From positions 13,524-77,523 of the forward strand of contig DASWCZ010000079.1 in assembly GCA_036395755.1 (NCBI GenBank): 64,000 nucleotides of DNA, given 5' to 3'. Under the pieces are notes generated by a model. That model saw only the letters and a program-made list of their open reading frames with translations, had not been told where the DNA came from and made no database searches. This document shows, one piece after another, positions 1 through 8,342 of the stretch. A program made the translations under genes and the position numbers. Within the stretch, counting starts at the first letter, position 1, and each line of letters opens with the position of its first letter. Origin of the DNA: Gp7-AA6 sp036395755. GTDB lineage: Bacteria > Acidobacteriota > Thermoanaerobaculia > UBA5066 > Gp7-AA6.

Positions 1-898
1 GCGGCGCCATTCCGGACTCCGGCTCCTCGTAACCGTCCTCGATGACGAGCGCGCCGGCGTCGACCGCCGCTTCCAGAATCTCCCTCCGCTTCTCGTCGGT
101 CGCGGTGACGCCGGTCGGGTTTTGCCGCTCCGGCATGACGTAGACGAGCTTCACGCGGCGCCCGCGCAACGCGGCGACGTCGGGCCCCTCCGGCGTCATC
201 GGCATCGGCACGATCTCGACGCCGGCAAAACGGGCGAGAGCGAGCGCGCCCGGATACGACGGCGACTCCATCGCGACCGGATCGCGCGGGTCGGTAAAGG
301 TTCGGAAGACGAGGTCGAGTCCCTGCTGCGCTCCGCTCGTCACCAGGATCTCTTCCGGCGACCGCGTTACGCCGCTCTCTTCCAGGCGTCGCGAGATCTC
401 GACCCTCAACTCCTCGAGGCCGAGCGGGGGAGCGTACTGCCACAGCTCCGGCCGTCGGCTCCACGCTTCGGTCAAGGTCTGAGTGAAACGCTCGAGAGGG
501 AAAAATCGCTCGTCCGGAGTCAGACGCGAGAAATCGGCGACCATCGGAGCGGAAACCGGCGGGGGAGCCGCGGCCGGGATCGCGGACGCGCGGCGCGACA
601 CGAGCTCGAGCGCATCGAAGCGCCGGGAACTTCGCGCGTCGGCGCGGACGAGGGTCCCGCTCCCGACGCGCGTCGAAGCGAGGCCCTCTTCCTGGAGACG
701 CCGGTACGCGGCCTGGACGCTGCCGCGGTTGACTCCGAGCGCCGCGGCGACTTCGCGCGTCGTCGGGAGCCGCGTCGACGCCGGGAAGAGACCGGTCTCG
801 ATGCGAGCGGCCAGAGCGGCGAACAGCTGCTCGGAGAGCGACTCTCTCGAGGCGCGATCGAGCGTGATCGAGGCGATGTGATCCAATTGGTCCGTCAC
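1..898 (-). CDS. MocR/PdxR-type transcriptional regulator, C-terminus cut off by window edge
   Basis: This is a GntR-superfamily regulator fused to a fold-type I aminotransferase domain. From a GTG at 898 the N-terminal 70 residues form a winged helix (TREVAAALGVNRGSVQAAYR is the recognition region). After a linker, the aminotransferase-like domain follows, with the ligand-pocket motif QNPTG and then IEDGYEE just before the edge. The PLP-binding lysine would lie beyond position 1 and cannot be checked. MocR proteins usually bind PLP or an aminated ligand and regulate vitamin B6, GABA or amino-acid genes; the target here is unknown. Two CCAATTG repeats 20 bp apart overlap the start codon and could be an autoregulatory operator. 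Confidence 0.85.
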   Translation of the reverse strand, partial: MTDQLDHIASITLDRASRESLSEQLFAALAARIETGLFPASTRLPTTREVAAALGVNRGSVQAAYRRLQEEGLASTRVGSGTLVRADARSSRRFDALELVSRRASAIPAAAPPPVSAPMVADFSRLTPDERFFPLERFTQTLTEAWSRRPELWQYAPPLGLEELRVEISRRLEESGVTRSPEEILVTSGAQQGLDLVFRTFTDPRDPVAMESPSYPGALALARFAGVEIVPMPMTPEGPDVAALRGRRVKLVYVMPERQNPTGVTATDEKRREILEAAVDAGALVIEDGYEEPESGMAP

Positions 899-912
899 CA
901 CACCAATTGTAT
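881..912. promoter_or_regulatory. Candidate MocR operator (CCAATTG direct repeat)
   Basis: CCAATTG occurs at 883-889 and again at 903-909, a centre-to-centre distance of 20 bp or about two helical turns. The pair straddles the GTG start (896-898) of the MocR gene. MocR and GntR proteins commonly bind direct repeats near their own promoters, so autoregulation is inferred. There is no experimental or comparative support. Confidence 0.35.
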
Positions 913-1047
913 CGGCGCAGGGAAGGAATCTCAAGCGGTTTCGACGTTAACTATTGATGGGGAAGGAGAAAAAGGCATTTCAGCGGGGTCTTGAAGGGAT
1001 AACCCAGCATCGAGGGATAACTCTCTACGCCATCAGTAATTTGCCTC

Positions 1048-1314
1048 TCAGGCGCCGTGCTTTCTCAGCTCGTCGTCGAGGTTGCGTGCGAAGAGGAACT
1101 CCTCGTCTCGGGGAGACACGTTCTTGCGCTTGCCCAACGCGGTGCGGACCTTCTGCTCCATCGCGTCGAGCTCTTTGAACGACTCCGTCAGCTCACGGAC
1201 GATCGCCCGCCGCACGGTGTCGTCGTCTGCCTTCTGCACCAGGTTCAGGTTGTCCTTCAGCTTCTTCGCGATGACGCGCGAGAGATACAGCACGCGGTCG
1301 GGCGAAGGATTCAT
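1048..1314 (-). CDS. DUF507 family protein
   Basis: This 88-residue, charged and largely helical protein matches the DUF507 pattern: an N-terminal YLSRVIAKKLKD segment, a central helical region rich in Glu and Arg, and a C-terminal RNLDDELRKHG. The function of the family is unknown. The ATG at 1314 overlaps the stop of the upstream transaldolase-like gene in an ATGA arrangement, so the two are probably co-transcribed and translationally coupled. No signal peptide or membrane segment is visible. DUF507 genes often occur as adjacent pairs; only one copy is seen here. Confidence 0.8.
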   Translation of the reverse strand: MNPSPDRVLYLSRVIAKKLKDNLNLVQKADDDTVRRAIVRELTESFKELDAMEQKVRTALGKRKNVSPRDEEFLFARNLDDELRKHGA

Positions 1315-1934
1315 CGCTCTCTTCCCGCGAGCAATTCGCCGGAGAGCGGATGCCGGAAGAGCTGTTCGATGACCGACGTGGAGATCGCGGCGACGTCGGC
1401 GCCCATCAGCGCCGCGTCGAGCACGTGGATCGGGTTGCGCAGCTCCGAGACCACGATCTGCGTCTGGAAGCCGTAGTTGTCGTACACGCGGATGATCTGC
1501 TCGACCAAATCCATGCCGATCGAGCCGACGTCGTCGAGCGCGCCCACCGCGGGAGCCACGTAGCTGACGTTCGATTTCGCCGCGATCAGCGCCTGCGCGG
1601 CGGAGTAACAGCCCGACGCGCAGACGGCGACCTGATCCTGCGCGAGCAGCCGCGCGACCCGCATTGCCTCGGGCTGCGCGGGTAGCTGCACGACGATGTC
1701 CTTTCCGAGCTTCGCGAGCTCGCGCGCCTCCTTGTACATGCCCTTCGCGTCGGTCGAGACCGGACCGACGCAGACCGGGCCGTCGGTCAGCGAAGAGAGC
1801 TCGCGGGCGGCGCGACGTAAGTCGACCCCGGCCTTCTGAGCGGCCGCCGCGGAGAGCCAGACGCCGTCCAGAAGGCCCCACTCCCGCACTCTTTTCGCCT
1901 CATCGGCGATCGCGCTCTCGAGGAAAAACCGCAT
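1311..1934 (-). CDS. Transaldolase/fructose-6-phosphate aldolase-like protein lacking catalytic residues
   Basis: This 207-residue protein has the length and overall pattern of the small transaldolase/FSA (TalC, MipB) family. It includes SGCYSAAQALIAAK, YVAPAVGALDD and IGMDLVEQI segments that correspond to the FSA barrel. The residues that do the chemistry are changed. The Schiff-base lysine motif VVKVP reads VVQLP, the GVTTNPS loop reads GVWLSAA, and the early LDTS reads LESA. It therefore looks like a non-catalytic paralogue or an enzyme with different chemistry. It is translationally coupled to the downstream DUF507 gene. The ATG at 1934 is the natural start, immediately before MRFFLES. 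Confidence 0.8.
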   Translation of the reverse strand: MRFFLESAIADEAKRVREWGLLDGVWLSAAAAQKAGVDLRRAARELSSLTDGPVCVGPVSTDAKGMYKEARELAKLGKDIVVQLPAQPEAMRVARLLAQDQVAVCASGCYSAAQALIAAKSNVSYVAPAVGALDDVGSIGMDLVEQIIRVYDNYGFQTQIVVSELRNPIHVLDAALMGADVAAISTSVIEQLFRHPLSGELLAGRER

Positions 1935-2028
1935 GGGTGGCGGGGGATTCTACCCCTCACCCTTTTCGCACAGGCTCCGCGGCGAATCCCTCGGGCCTCT
2001 CGGGTGAGTTCGTCCTCGGGATCGCGAC

Positions 2029-4677
2029 TTAAGGGAGGTCCTCGTCCAAGAACGGAGTGGGTTCCCCCATTCCTTTGGACTTGGGCCCAGGGTTCAGAGT
2101 CTGATCTCCGGTTCCGGGCAGCGCCGCCTGGGGCTCGTCGTCGTTCTCGTCCGGCTCGGCGAGCTTCGCGACGGCGACGACGCGGTCCCCTTCGTCCAAG
2201 TTGATCAGCCGGACCCCCTGGGCGGCGCGGCCCGTCTCCCGGATGTCTTTGACCTTGATCCGGATCAGCATCCCGCTCTGCGTGATGAGAAGGAGCTGGT
2301 CGACGTCGGTGACCGACTTGATGCCGGCGACTGGACCGTTCTTTTCGGTGACCTTGATGTTGATCACGCCGGAGCCGCCGCGCGCCTGGAACCGGTACTC
2401 GGACGCCTCGGACCGTTTCCCGTATCCCTTCTCGGTCACCGTCAGAAGATGGCCGTGCTCCTCGACGACTTCCATCTCCACGACGTAGTCGCCGTCTTTC
2501 TTGAGAGCGATGCCCCAGACCCCCGTCGTGTCGCGGCCGGTCGGACGCACGTCGGTCTCCGCGAAGCGGATGCCCTGTCCGAGGTGGGTGCCGATGAAGA
2601 TCTGGCGTGTTCCATCGGTGACGCGTACGGAGAGGAGCTCGTCCCCATCCTCGACGTTGATCGCGATGATCCCGCCGGAGCGGACGTTCGAGTACGCCGA
2701 GAGGGCGGTCTTCTTGACGAGCCCCTGTCGGGTCGCGAAGACGAGGTACTGGTCCTCCGGGAAGTCCTTCGTGGAGGCGAGCGCCACGACGCGCTCGTTC
2801 GGATCGAGGTTCAGCAGGTTGACGATCGCCTTACCGCGCGTGGCCGGGCCGAGCTGCGGGACCTCGTACACCTTGATCCAGTGCATCCGGCCGCGCGAGG
2901 TGAACGCGAGTATGTAGGCGTGCGTCGAAGCGACGAAGAGGTGCTCGACCACGTCCTCTTCCTTCGTCGTCGCGCCGATGCGGCCTTTGCCGCCGCGCCG
3001 CTGCGCGCGGTAGAGGGACAGGGGAGAGCGCTTGATGTAACCGCCGCGGGAGACCGTGATCACCATGTCCTCTTCGACGATCAGGTCCTCGATGTCGATG
3101 TCCGACGCTTCCGCGATGATCTCGGTCCGGCGCTCGTCGCCGAAGAGTTTCTTCGCCTCCTGGAGCTCCTCGACGATGATCTCCAGGACGAGATTCTCGG
3201 ACCCGAGGATCTCGCGCAGCCTGGCGATGAGCGCGAGCACTTCCTGGAACTCGGCGACGATCTTTTCGCGCTCGAGTCCCGTCAGCCTCTGCAGGCGCAT
3301 CTCGAGGATGGCCTGCGCCTGGACCTCGTCCAGCCGCATGACGTCCTCGCTCTTCTTTCCTTTCGCCGGCGTGTCGCCGAGCTTCACTCCAGTGAATTTC
3401 TCGAGGCCCGCGCGCGTCATCGAGACTTCCGAGATCAACCGTTCCTTCGCTTCCTTCGGGTCCTTCGATCCGCGGATGATCTTGATGACGAGGTCGATGT
3501 TCGCGAGGGCCAGCGCGAGGCCGCGCAGAAGGTGCGCGCGCTCCTCCGCCTTCTTGAGGTCGAACTGGGTGCGCCTGATGACCACCGACTTGCGGTGATC
3601 GATGAAGTGGCGCAGCAGGTCGGCGAGCGGGAGGATCTTCGGCTGGTTTTCGACGATCGCCAGGAAGATGATCCCGAAGGTCGACTGCATCGGGGTGAGC
3701 GCGTAGAGCTGGTTCAGGACGACCTGGGCGTTCTCCCCGCGCTTCAGCTCCACGACGACCCGGATTCCCTCGCGGCTCGACTCGTCGCGGAGGTCGGCGA
3801 TCCCCTCGATCTTCTTTTCGTTGACGAGCTCGGCGATCCTCTCCACCAGCTTCGCCTTGTTGACCTGGTAGGGGATCTCGGTCAGGACGATCGATTCCTT
3901 TTCGCCGCGCGCCGCCTTTTCGATCACGGCCCGGGCGCGGACCTGCACGATGCCGCGGCCCGTTTTGTACGCGTCTCGAATCCCCTGGGCGCCGTGGATG
4001 AAACCGGCGGTGGGGAAGTCCGGGCCCTGCATCTTGCGCATCAGCTGCGAAAGCGAGGCGTCGGGGTGCCGGATGAGCTCGATCGTCGCGTCGACGACCT
4101 CGCCCAGGTTGTGCGGCGGGATATTCGTCGCCATGCCGACCGCGATGCCCGAAGATCCATTGACCAGAAGGTTGGGAAACTTGGCCGGCAACATCGTCGG
4201 CTCGACGAGCGAGCCGTCGTAGGTGGGCACCCAGTCGACGGTCTCCTTGTCGATGTCCTCGCCGATCAGCTCCGCCGCGAGCCGCGTCAGGCGAACTTCG
4301 GTGTAGCGCATGGCCGCTGCGTTGTCGCCGTCGACCGAGCCGAAGTTGCCCTGTCCGTCGACGAGCGGATAGCGCATCGAGAAGTCCTGCGCCATCCGGA
4401 CGATCGAGTCGTACACGGAGCCTTCGCCGTGGGGGTGGTACTTGCCGAGCACGTCTCCGACGATGCGGGCGGACTTCTTGTACGGCCGGTTGTGGAAGTT
4501 GCTCTGCTCCCACATGCCGTAGAGGCAGCGGCGGTGGACCGGCTTCAGCCCGTCGCGGACGTCGGGCAGCGCGCGGCCGATGATGACCGACATCGCATAG
4601 TCGAGGTAAGACCGGCGGACCTCGTCCTCGATCGTGACGGGGACTTTTTCTTCGGGGGTCAGGAGGTTCGGGCTCAT
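2029..4677 (-). CDS. gyrA: DNA gyrase subunit A
   Basis: GyrA is the breakage-reunion subunit of type II topoisomerase and works with GyrB to introduce negative supercoils. The 882-residue protein has the normal length. It carries the winged-helix region with the active-site tyrosine in AAAMRYTE, the coiled-coil tower, and a C-terminal beta-pinwheel with a GyrA-box-like segment (QRRGGKGR). An acidic tail follows. In the quinolone-determining region the usual GDSAVYD reads GEGSVYD, so the position equivalent to E. coli Ser83 is glycine. It lies 96 bp downstream of gyrB on the same strand, separated by a palindromic repeat. Confidence 0.98.
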   Translation of the reverse strand: MSPNLLTPEEKVPVTIEDEVRRSYLDYAMSVIIGRALPDVRDGLKPVHRRCLYGMWEQSNFHNRPYKKSARIVGDVLGKYHPHGEGSVYDSIVRMAQDFSMRYPLVDGQGNFGSVDGDNAAAMRYTEVRLTRLAAELIGEDIDKETVDWVPTYDGSLVEPTMLPAKFPNLLVNGSSGIAVGMATNIPPHNLGEVVDATIELIRHPDASLSQLMRKMQGPDFPTAGFIHGAQGIRDAYKTGRGIVQVRARAVIEKAARGEKESIVLTEIPYQVNKAKLVERIAELVNEKKIEGIADLRDESSREGIRVVVELKRGENAQVVLNQLYALTPMQSTFGIIFLAIVENQPKILPLADLLRHFIDHRKSVVIRRTQFDLKKAEERAHLLRGLALALANIDLVIKIIRGSKDPKEAKERLISEVSMTRAGLEKFTGVKLGDTPAKGKKSEDVMRLDEVQAQAILEMRLQRLTGLEREKIVAEFQEVLALIARLREILGSENLVLEIIVEELQEAKKLFGDERRTEIIAEASDIDIEDLIVEEDMVITVSRGGYIKRSPLSLYRAQRRGGKGRIGATTKEEDVVEHLFVASTHAYILAFTSRGRMHWIKVYEVPQLGPATRGKAIVNLLNLDPNERVVALASTKDFPEDQYLVFATRQGLVKKTALSAYSNVRSGGIIAINVEDGDELLSVRVTDGTRQIFIGTHLGQGIRFAETDVRPTGRDTTGVWGIALKKDGDYVVEMEVVEEHGHLLTVTEKGYGKRSEASEYRFQARGGSGVINIKVTEKNGPVAGIKSVTDVDQLLLITQSGMLIRIKVKDIRETGRAAQGVRLINLDEGDRVVAVAKLAEPDENDDEPQAALPGTGDQTLNPGPKSKGMGEPTPFLDEDLP

Positions 4678-4695
4678 TTATTCACGGACCCCGCA

Positions 4696-4765
4696 GTCAT
4701 TCCGAGGAGCGCAGCGACGAGGAATCTCCTCGGCGCAAGAGATCCCTCGCCGCGCTCGGGATGAC
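4696..4765. repeat. Intergenic palindromic repeat between gyrB and gyrA
   Basis: About 70 bp runs from GTCATTCCGAGGAGCGC to CGCGCTCGGGATGAC. The two arms are imperfect reverse complements, and both include GAATCTC/GAGATCC-type segments, so the transcript can fold into a long hairpin. Repeats of this style occur between genes in many bacterial genomes. In the gyrB-gyrA mRNA it could influence processing or the ratio of the two subunits (inference). Confidence 0.6.
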
Positions 4766-4773
4766 CCTTCGGG

Positions 4774-7194
4774 TCAAATATCCAGGTTCCTCACGTTCAA
4801 CGCATTCTTTTCGATGAAGTCGCGGCGCGGCTCGACCGCGTCGCCCATCAGGATGGAAAACACCCCGTCGGCCTCGACGATGTCTTCGATCGCGACCTGA
4901 AGAAGCCGCCGAGTCTCGGGGTTCATCGTCGTTTGCCAGAGCTGCTCGGGGTTCATCTCGCCCAGACCCTTGTATCGGTTGATGACGAGCCCCTTCTTGG
5001 CCGACTCGTAGATCGCGTCGACGACGGCCGGCAGCGTCTGGTGCCTCTCGGTTTCTCCGTTGCGCGCAACGGCGTAGGGGCCGTCCAGGAAGCCGCCGAT
5101 CGCCTTGGCCGCCTCCCGGATCCTCTTCATTTCGTAGGAGGAGACGAACTCGGCGTCGATGCGCGCCGCGCGGGGCACGCCGTTGACCCGGCGGACCAGC
5201 TCGAGTGCCCAGGCCGAGTGCTCCTCGTCGGGAACGACCTCCGCCTTTTCGAAGTCGAATGCCCGCACGGCTTTGGCCAGGTCGTCGACCTTCTTCTTGT
5301 CCGAAAAATCGCTCTTCGACAGCATCCCGCGTTCGAGCAGCGCGCGAACCAGCGGTTCGGAAATTCCACGCTTGTCGAGCTTCGCCGCGTGGCCGCGGTA
5401 CTCCTCCATCTTCTCGAGAAGAGCGACGAGCTTCGCGCCCGCAGCGGCGGCCCCGGTCATCTCAGAAGTCAACGAACGATCGTCCCCGATCCGCGCGAGA
5501 AGGAACTTCGACATCTCCTTCTCGTCCTTCAGGTATGTCTCCTTCTTGCCCTCGGCGACCTTGAAGAGAGGCGGCTGCGCGATGTAGAGGAAACCCTTGT
5601 CGATGACAGACTGCATGTGGCGGTAGAAGAACGTCAGGAGCAGCGTCCGGATGTGTGAGCCGTCCACGTCCGCGTCGGTCATCACGATGACCTTGTGGTA
5701 ACGGACCTTCCCGGCGTCGAAGTCCTGGGCGATCCCGGTGCCGAGCGCGGTGATCAGCGTGCGGATCTCGGCGGACGCCAGCATCTTGTCCAGCCGCGCC
5801 TTCTCGACGTTCAGGATCTTCCCGCGAAGCGGGAGGATGGCCTGGAACTTGCGGTCTCGCCCCTGCTTCGCGCTGCCGCCCGCGCTGTCGCCTTCCACGA
5901 TGAAGAGCTCCGAGAACGCCGGGTCTTTTTCCTGGCAGTCGGCGAGCTTCCCGGGCAGCGATCCGGAGTCGAGGGCGCCCTTTCGACGCACGAGCTCGCG
6001 GGCCTTTCGCGCGGCCTCGCGTGCCCGCGCCGACTCGACGATTTTCTCGACGATCCGCCGGGCGATGCGGGGATTCTCCTCGAGGTGGGAGCCGAGTTTC
6101 TCGTAGACGACCTGCTGGACCCAGGTCTTGACCTCGGAGGAGACGAGCTTGTCCTTCGTCTGCGAGGAGAACTTGGGGTCCTTGACCTTGACCGCCACCA
6201 CGGCGGTCAGCCCCTCGCGGCAGTCGTCGCCGGAGAGATTCGTTTCCTTCAGCGACTTCGTCAGCCCGTTCTGCTCGGCGTAGCGCTGGAGCGCTCGTGT
6301 CAAGGCGGTCTTGAACCCCTCGAGGTGCGTCCCGCCGTCCCGGTTGTTGATCGTGTTCGTGAACGTGAAGAGTGTCTCGGTGTACCCCTCGTTCCACTGG
6401 AGCGCCACCTCGACTTTCTCCTTATCCGAATCGCGCTTGGGGTCCCCGGCGCCCCCCTTCACGTCCTGGAAGTAGATGACCTTGTCGTGGATCGGCTGCT
6501 TCGTCTTGTTCAGGAGCTCGACGAACGACCGGATGCCCCCCTCGTACGCGAAATCGTGCTTCTTGTCGGTCCGCTCGTCGTGGATCGCGATCGCGACGCC
6601 CGGGTTCAGGAACGAGAGCTCGCGCAACCGCTGCGAGAGGCTGTCGAAGTGGAACTCGCTGACCGAGAAGATCTGGGGGTCGGGCCAGAACGTGATTCGA
6701 GTTCCGGTCTTGCGCGAAGTGCCGGTCGTGCGGATCGGCGCGGTCGGGATGCCGCGCTCGTAGCTCTGAACCCACACCTTCCCCTCGCGGCGCACCTCGA
6801 CGTCCAGCCGCTTCGAGAGCGCGTTGACGACCGAGACGCCGACGCCGTGGAGCCCGCCCGAGACCTTGTAGGAGTTGTCGTCGAACTTCCCGCCCGAGTG
6901 GAGGTCGGTCAGGATGATCTCGAGCGTTTCGCGCTTGTGCTCCTTGTGCATCCCGACGGGAATGCCGCGGCCGTTGTCCTCGACCGTCACGGAGTTGTCC
7001 GCGTGGATCGTCACCGACACGCGGTCCGCGTGCCCGACCTGCGCCTCGTCGATCGAGTTGTCGACGAGCTCGAAGACCATGTGGTGAAGCCCGGAGAGGT
7101 CGTCGGTATCGCCGATGTACATCCCGGGCCGCTTGCGAACGGCTTCGAGCCCTTTCAGGAGCTTGATCGAGTCGGTGGTGTAGGCGGTGCTCAT
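4774..7194 (-). CDS. gyrB: DNA gyrase subunit B
   Basis: GyrB is the ATPase and TOPRIM subunit of gyrase. At 806 residues it is a full-length proteobacterial-type protein. It has the GHKL ATPase with ELVDNSIDEA (Mg-binding Asn), the NGRGIPVG loop and GGLHGVGVSVVNALS. The TOPRIM EGDSAGG follows, then PLRGKILNVEKAR and the metal-binding DADVDGSHI. A domain of roughly 170 residues is inserted before the C-terminal YKGLGEMNPEQLW, as in E. coli GyrB. The gene starts 4 bp after the recF stop and is probably co-transcribed with dnaN-recF and gyrA. Confidence 0.98.
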   Translation of the reverse strand: MSTAYTTDSIKLLKGLEAVRKRPGMYIGDTDDLSGLHHMVFELVDNSIDEAQVGHADRVSVTIHADNSVTVEDNGRGIPVGMHKEHKRETLEIILTDLHSGGKFDDNSYKVSGGLHGVGVSVVNALSKRLDVEVRREGKVWVQSYERGIPTAPIRTTGTSRKTGTRITFWPDPQIFSVSEFHFDSLSQRLRELSFLNPGVAIAIHDERTDKKHDFAYEGGIRSFVELLNKTKQPIHDKVIYFQDVKGGAGDPKRDSDKEKVEVALQWNEGYTETLFTFTNTINNRDGGTHLEGFKTALTRALQRYAEQNGLTKSLKETNLSGDDCREGLTAVVAVKVKDPKFSSQTKDKLVSSEVKTWVQQVVYEKLGSHLEENPRIARRIVEKIVESARAREAARKARELVRRKGALDSGSLPGKLADCQEKDPAFSELFIVEGDSAGGSAKQGRDRKFQAILPLRGKILNVEKARLDKMLASAEIRTLITALGTGIAQDFDAGKVRYHKVIVMTDADVDGSHIRTLLLTFFYRHMQSVIDKGFLYIAQPPLFKVAEGKKETYLKDEKEMSKFLLARIGDDRSLTSEMTGAAAAGAKLVALLEKMEEYRGHAAKLDKRGISEPLVRALLERGMLSKSDFSDKKKVDDLAKAVRAFDFEKAEVVPDEEHSAWALELVRRVNGVPRAARIDAEFVSSYEMKRIREAAKAIGGFLDGPYAVARNGETERHQTLPAVVDAIYESAKKGLVINRYKGLGEMNPEQLWQTTMNPETRRLLQVAIEDIVEADGVFSILMGDAVEPRRDFIEKNALNVRNLDI

Positions 7195-7198
7195 CGCG

Positions 7199-8308
7199 TC
7201 AGATCCCGTTCAATGCGGTCGCGCGCGCGTCGTCAACCGTCGTCCGGCCTCCGGTCATCCGAAGGACCGTCGCCGGCACGGCGCGGAAGCGGGAGACGTC
7301 GGAGGCCGTCGTCAGGACGACCGTGGTCCCTTCCGGCAGGCCGGCGAAGAACCGGTCGAGCGATCTCGCGGAGAGTCCCGCGTCGAAGTCGTCCACCCCG
7401 AAGACGGGAGCCTCGCCGGCGGCGTCCTTGACGACCCGCCACTCGGCGAGCTTTGCAAGGGTGACCAGCCGGTGGACTTCGCCCGCCGACGCCCGGCCTT
7501 CCAGGGGTCGGCCGTCGCGGCTCCAAAGCAGGTCGTCCCGGTGCGGGCCGGCTAAGGTTCGGCCCCTCAAACGCTCGATCGGAAGCATCTTTTCCAGGGT
7601 CTCCAACAGATCCGAACTTTCTCCAGGTAAATAACTTACCGAGACGCCGGCATATTCCTTTCCGGCCCCTTTCGCGAGCTCCGAAAAGACCGCCGAAAAC
7701 GCGGCGAGCCCCTCCCGCCGATGCCGCCGAACCGCCTCTCCCGCCCGAGCGAGCTCCTCGGTCCAGGCCTCGAGCTCCGAAGGAGAGCCGCGCCCCCTCC
7801 GTCCCTCCCGGATCCCGTTCAAGAGCGCGTTCCTTTCCTTGAGGGCCCGGTCGTAGGCCGCCAGGTCGGCCCCCGCCGCCGGCCGATACCCGAGAACCAG
7901 CCGGTCAAGAAAGCGCCGCCGGGCTTCCGGCGGACCCGCGACGAGGGCGCGGTGCTCCGGCGCGAGGAACACGGCCGGGGCGAGAGCGGACGCCTCGCGG
8001 AAGGAGATCTCCTTTCCACTCCGGCGGAACCGGCGCCCCGTACTGGAGGACCACTCGACGGAGAGGTCCTCGGTTGCGAACCCGCGCCGCAGTTTTCCCT
8101 CGATCGCGAAGCTCTCGCCCTCGGCGGACATGTCGGCCGGGCTCGCGCGCCGAAAAGAGCGCTGGCCGCATACGAGCGCGACCGCCTCCAGGAGGTTCGT
8201 CTTCCCTTGCCCGTTCTCGCCGACGACGAGGTTCCAGCCGGGGCCAAAGGAGACGACGTCGGGGGAGAGGTTGCGGAAACCGCGGGTGATCAGCTCGAGG
8301 AGGCGCAA
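7199..8308 (-). CDS. recF: DNA replication and repair protein RecF
   Basis: RecF is an SMC-like ABC-type ATPase that loads RecA at single-strand gaps through RecOR. The 369-residue protein has the usual length. Its Walker A is GENGQGKTNLLEA near residue 31, and the C-terminal part has a signature and Walker B (SAGEVHRLVTLAKLAEW; VFGVDDFDAGLS) followed by a D-loop-like region. It sits between dnaN and gyrB in the classical dnaA-dnaN-recF-gyrB order. Confidence 0.95.
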   Translation of the reverse strand: MRLLELITRGFRNLSPDVVSFGPGWNLVVGENGQGKTNLLEAVALVCGQRSFRRASPADMSAEGESFAIEGKLRRGFATEDLSVEWSSSTGRRFRRSGKEISFREASALAPAVFLAPEHRALVAGPPEARRRFLDRLVLGYRPAAGADLAAYDRALKERNALLNGIREGRRGRGSPSELEAWTEELARAGEAVRRHRREGLAAFSAVFSELAKGAGKEYAGVSVSYLPGESSDLLETLEKMLPIERLRGRTLAGPHRDDLLWSRDGRPLEGRASAGEVHRLVTLAKLAEWRVVKDAAGEAPVFGVDDFDAGLSARSLDRFFAGLPEGTTVVLTTASDVSRFRAVPATVLRMTGGRTTVDDARATALNGI

Positions 8309-8342
8309 GATCGTTTCCGGTCGGACGACTGCGGAAGATCCC

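Noticed and set aside
122..994. Long plus-strand open frame across the first kilobase
   Set aside because: It is antisense to a clear MocR-type regulator and its translation has low-complexity Arg/Gly-rich composition typical of shadow frames in high-GC DNA.
2449..4764. A 771-codon plus-strand frame opposite gyrA
   Set aside because: The translation is Asp/Arg/Leu-rich without recognisable domains and lies fully antisense to gyrA.
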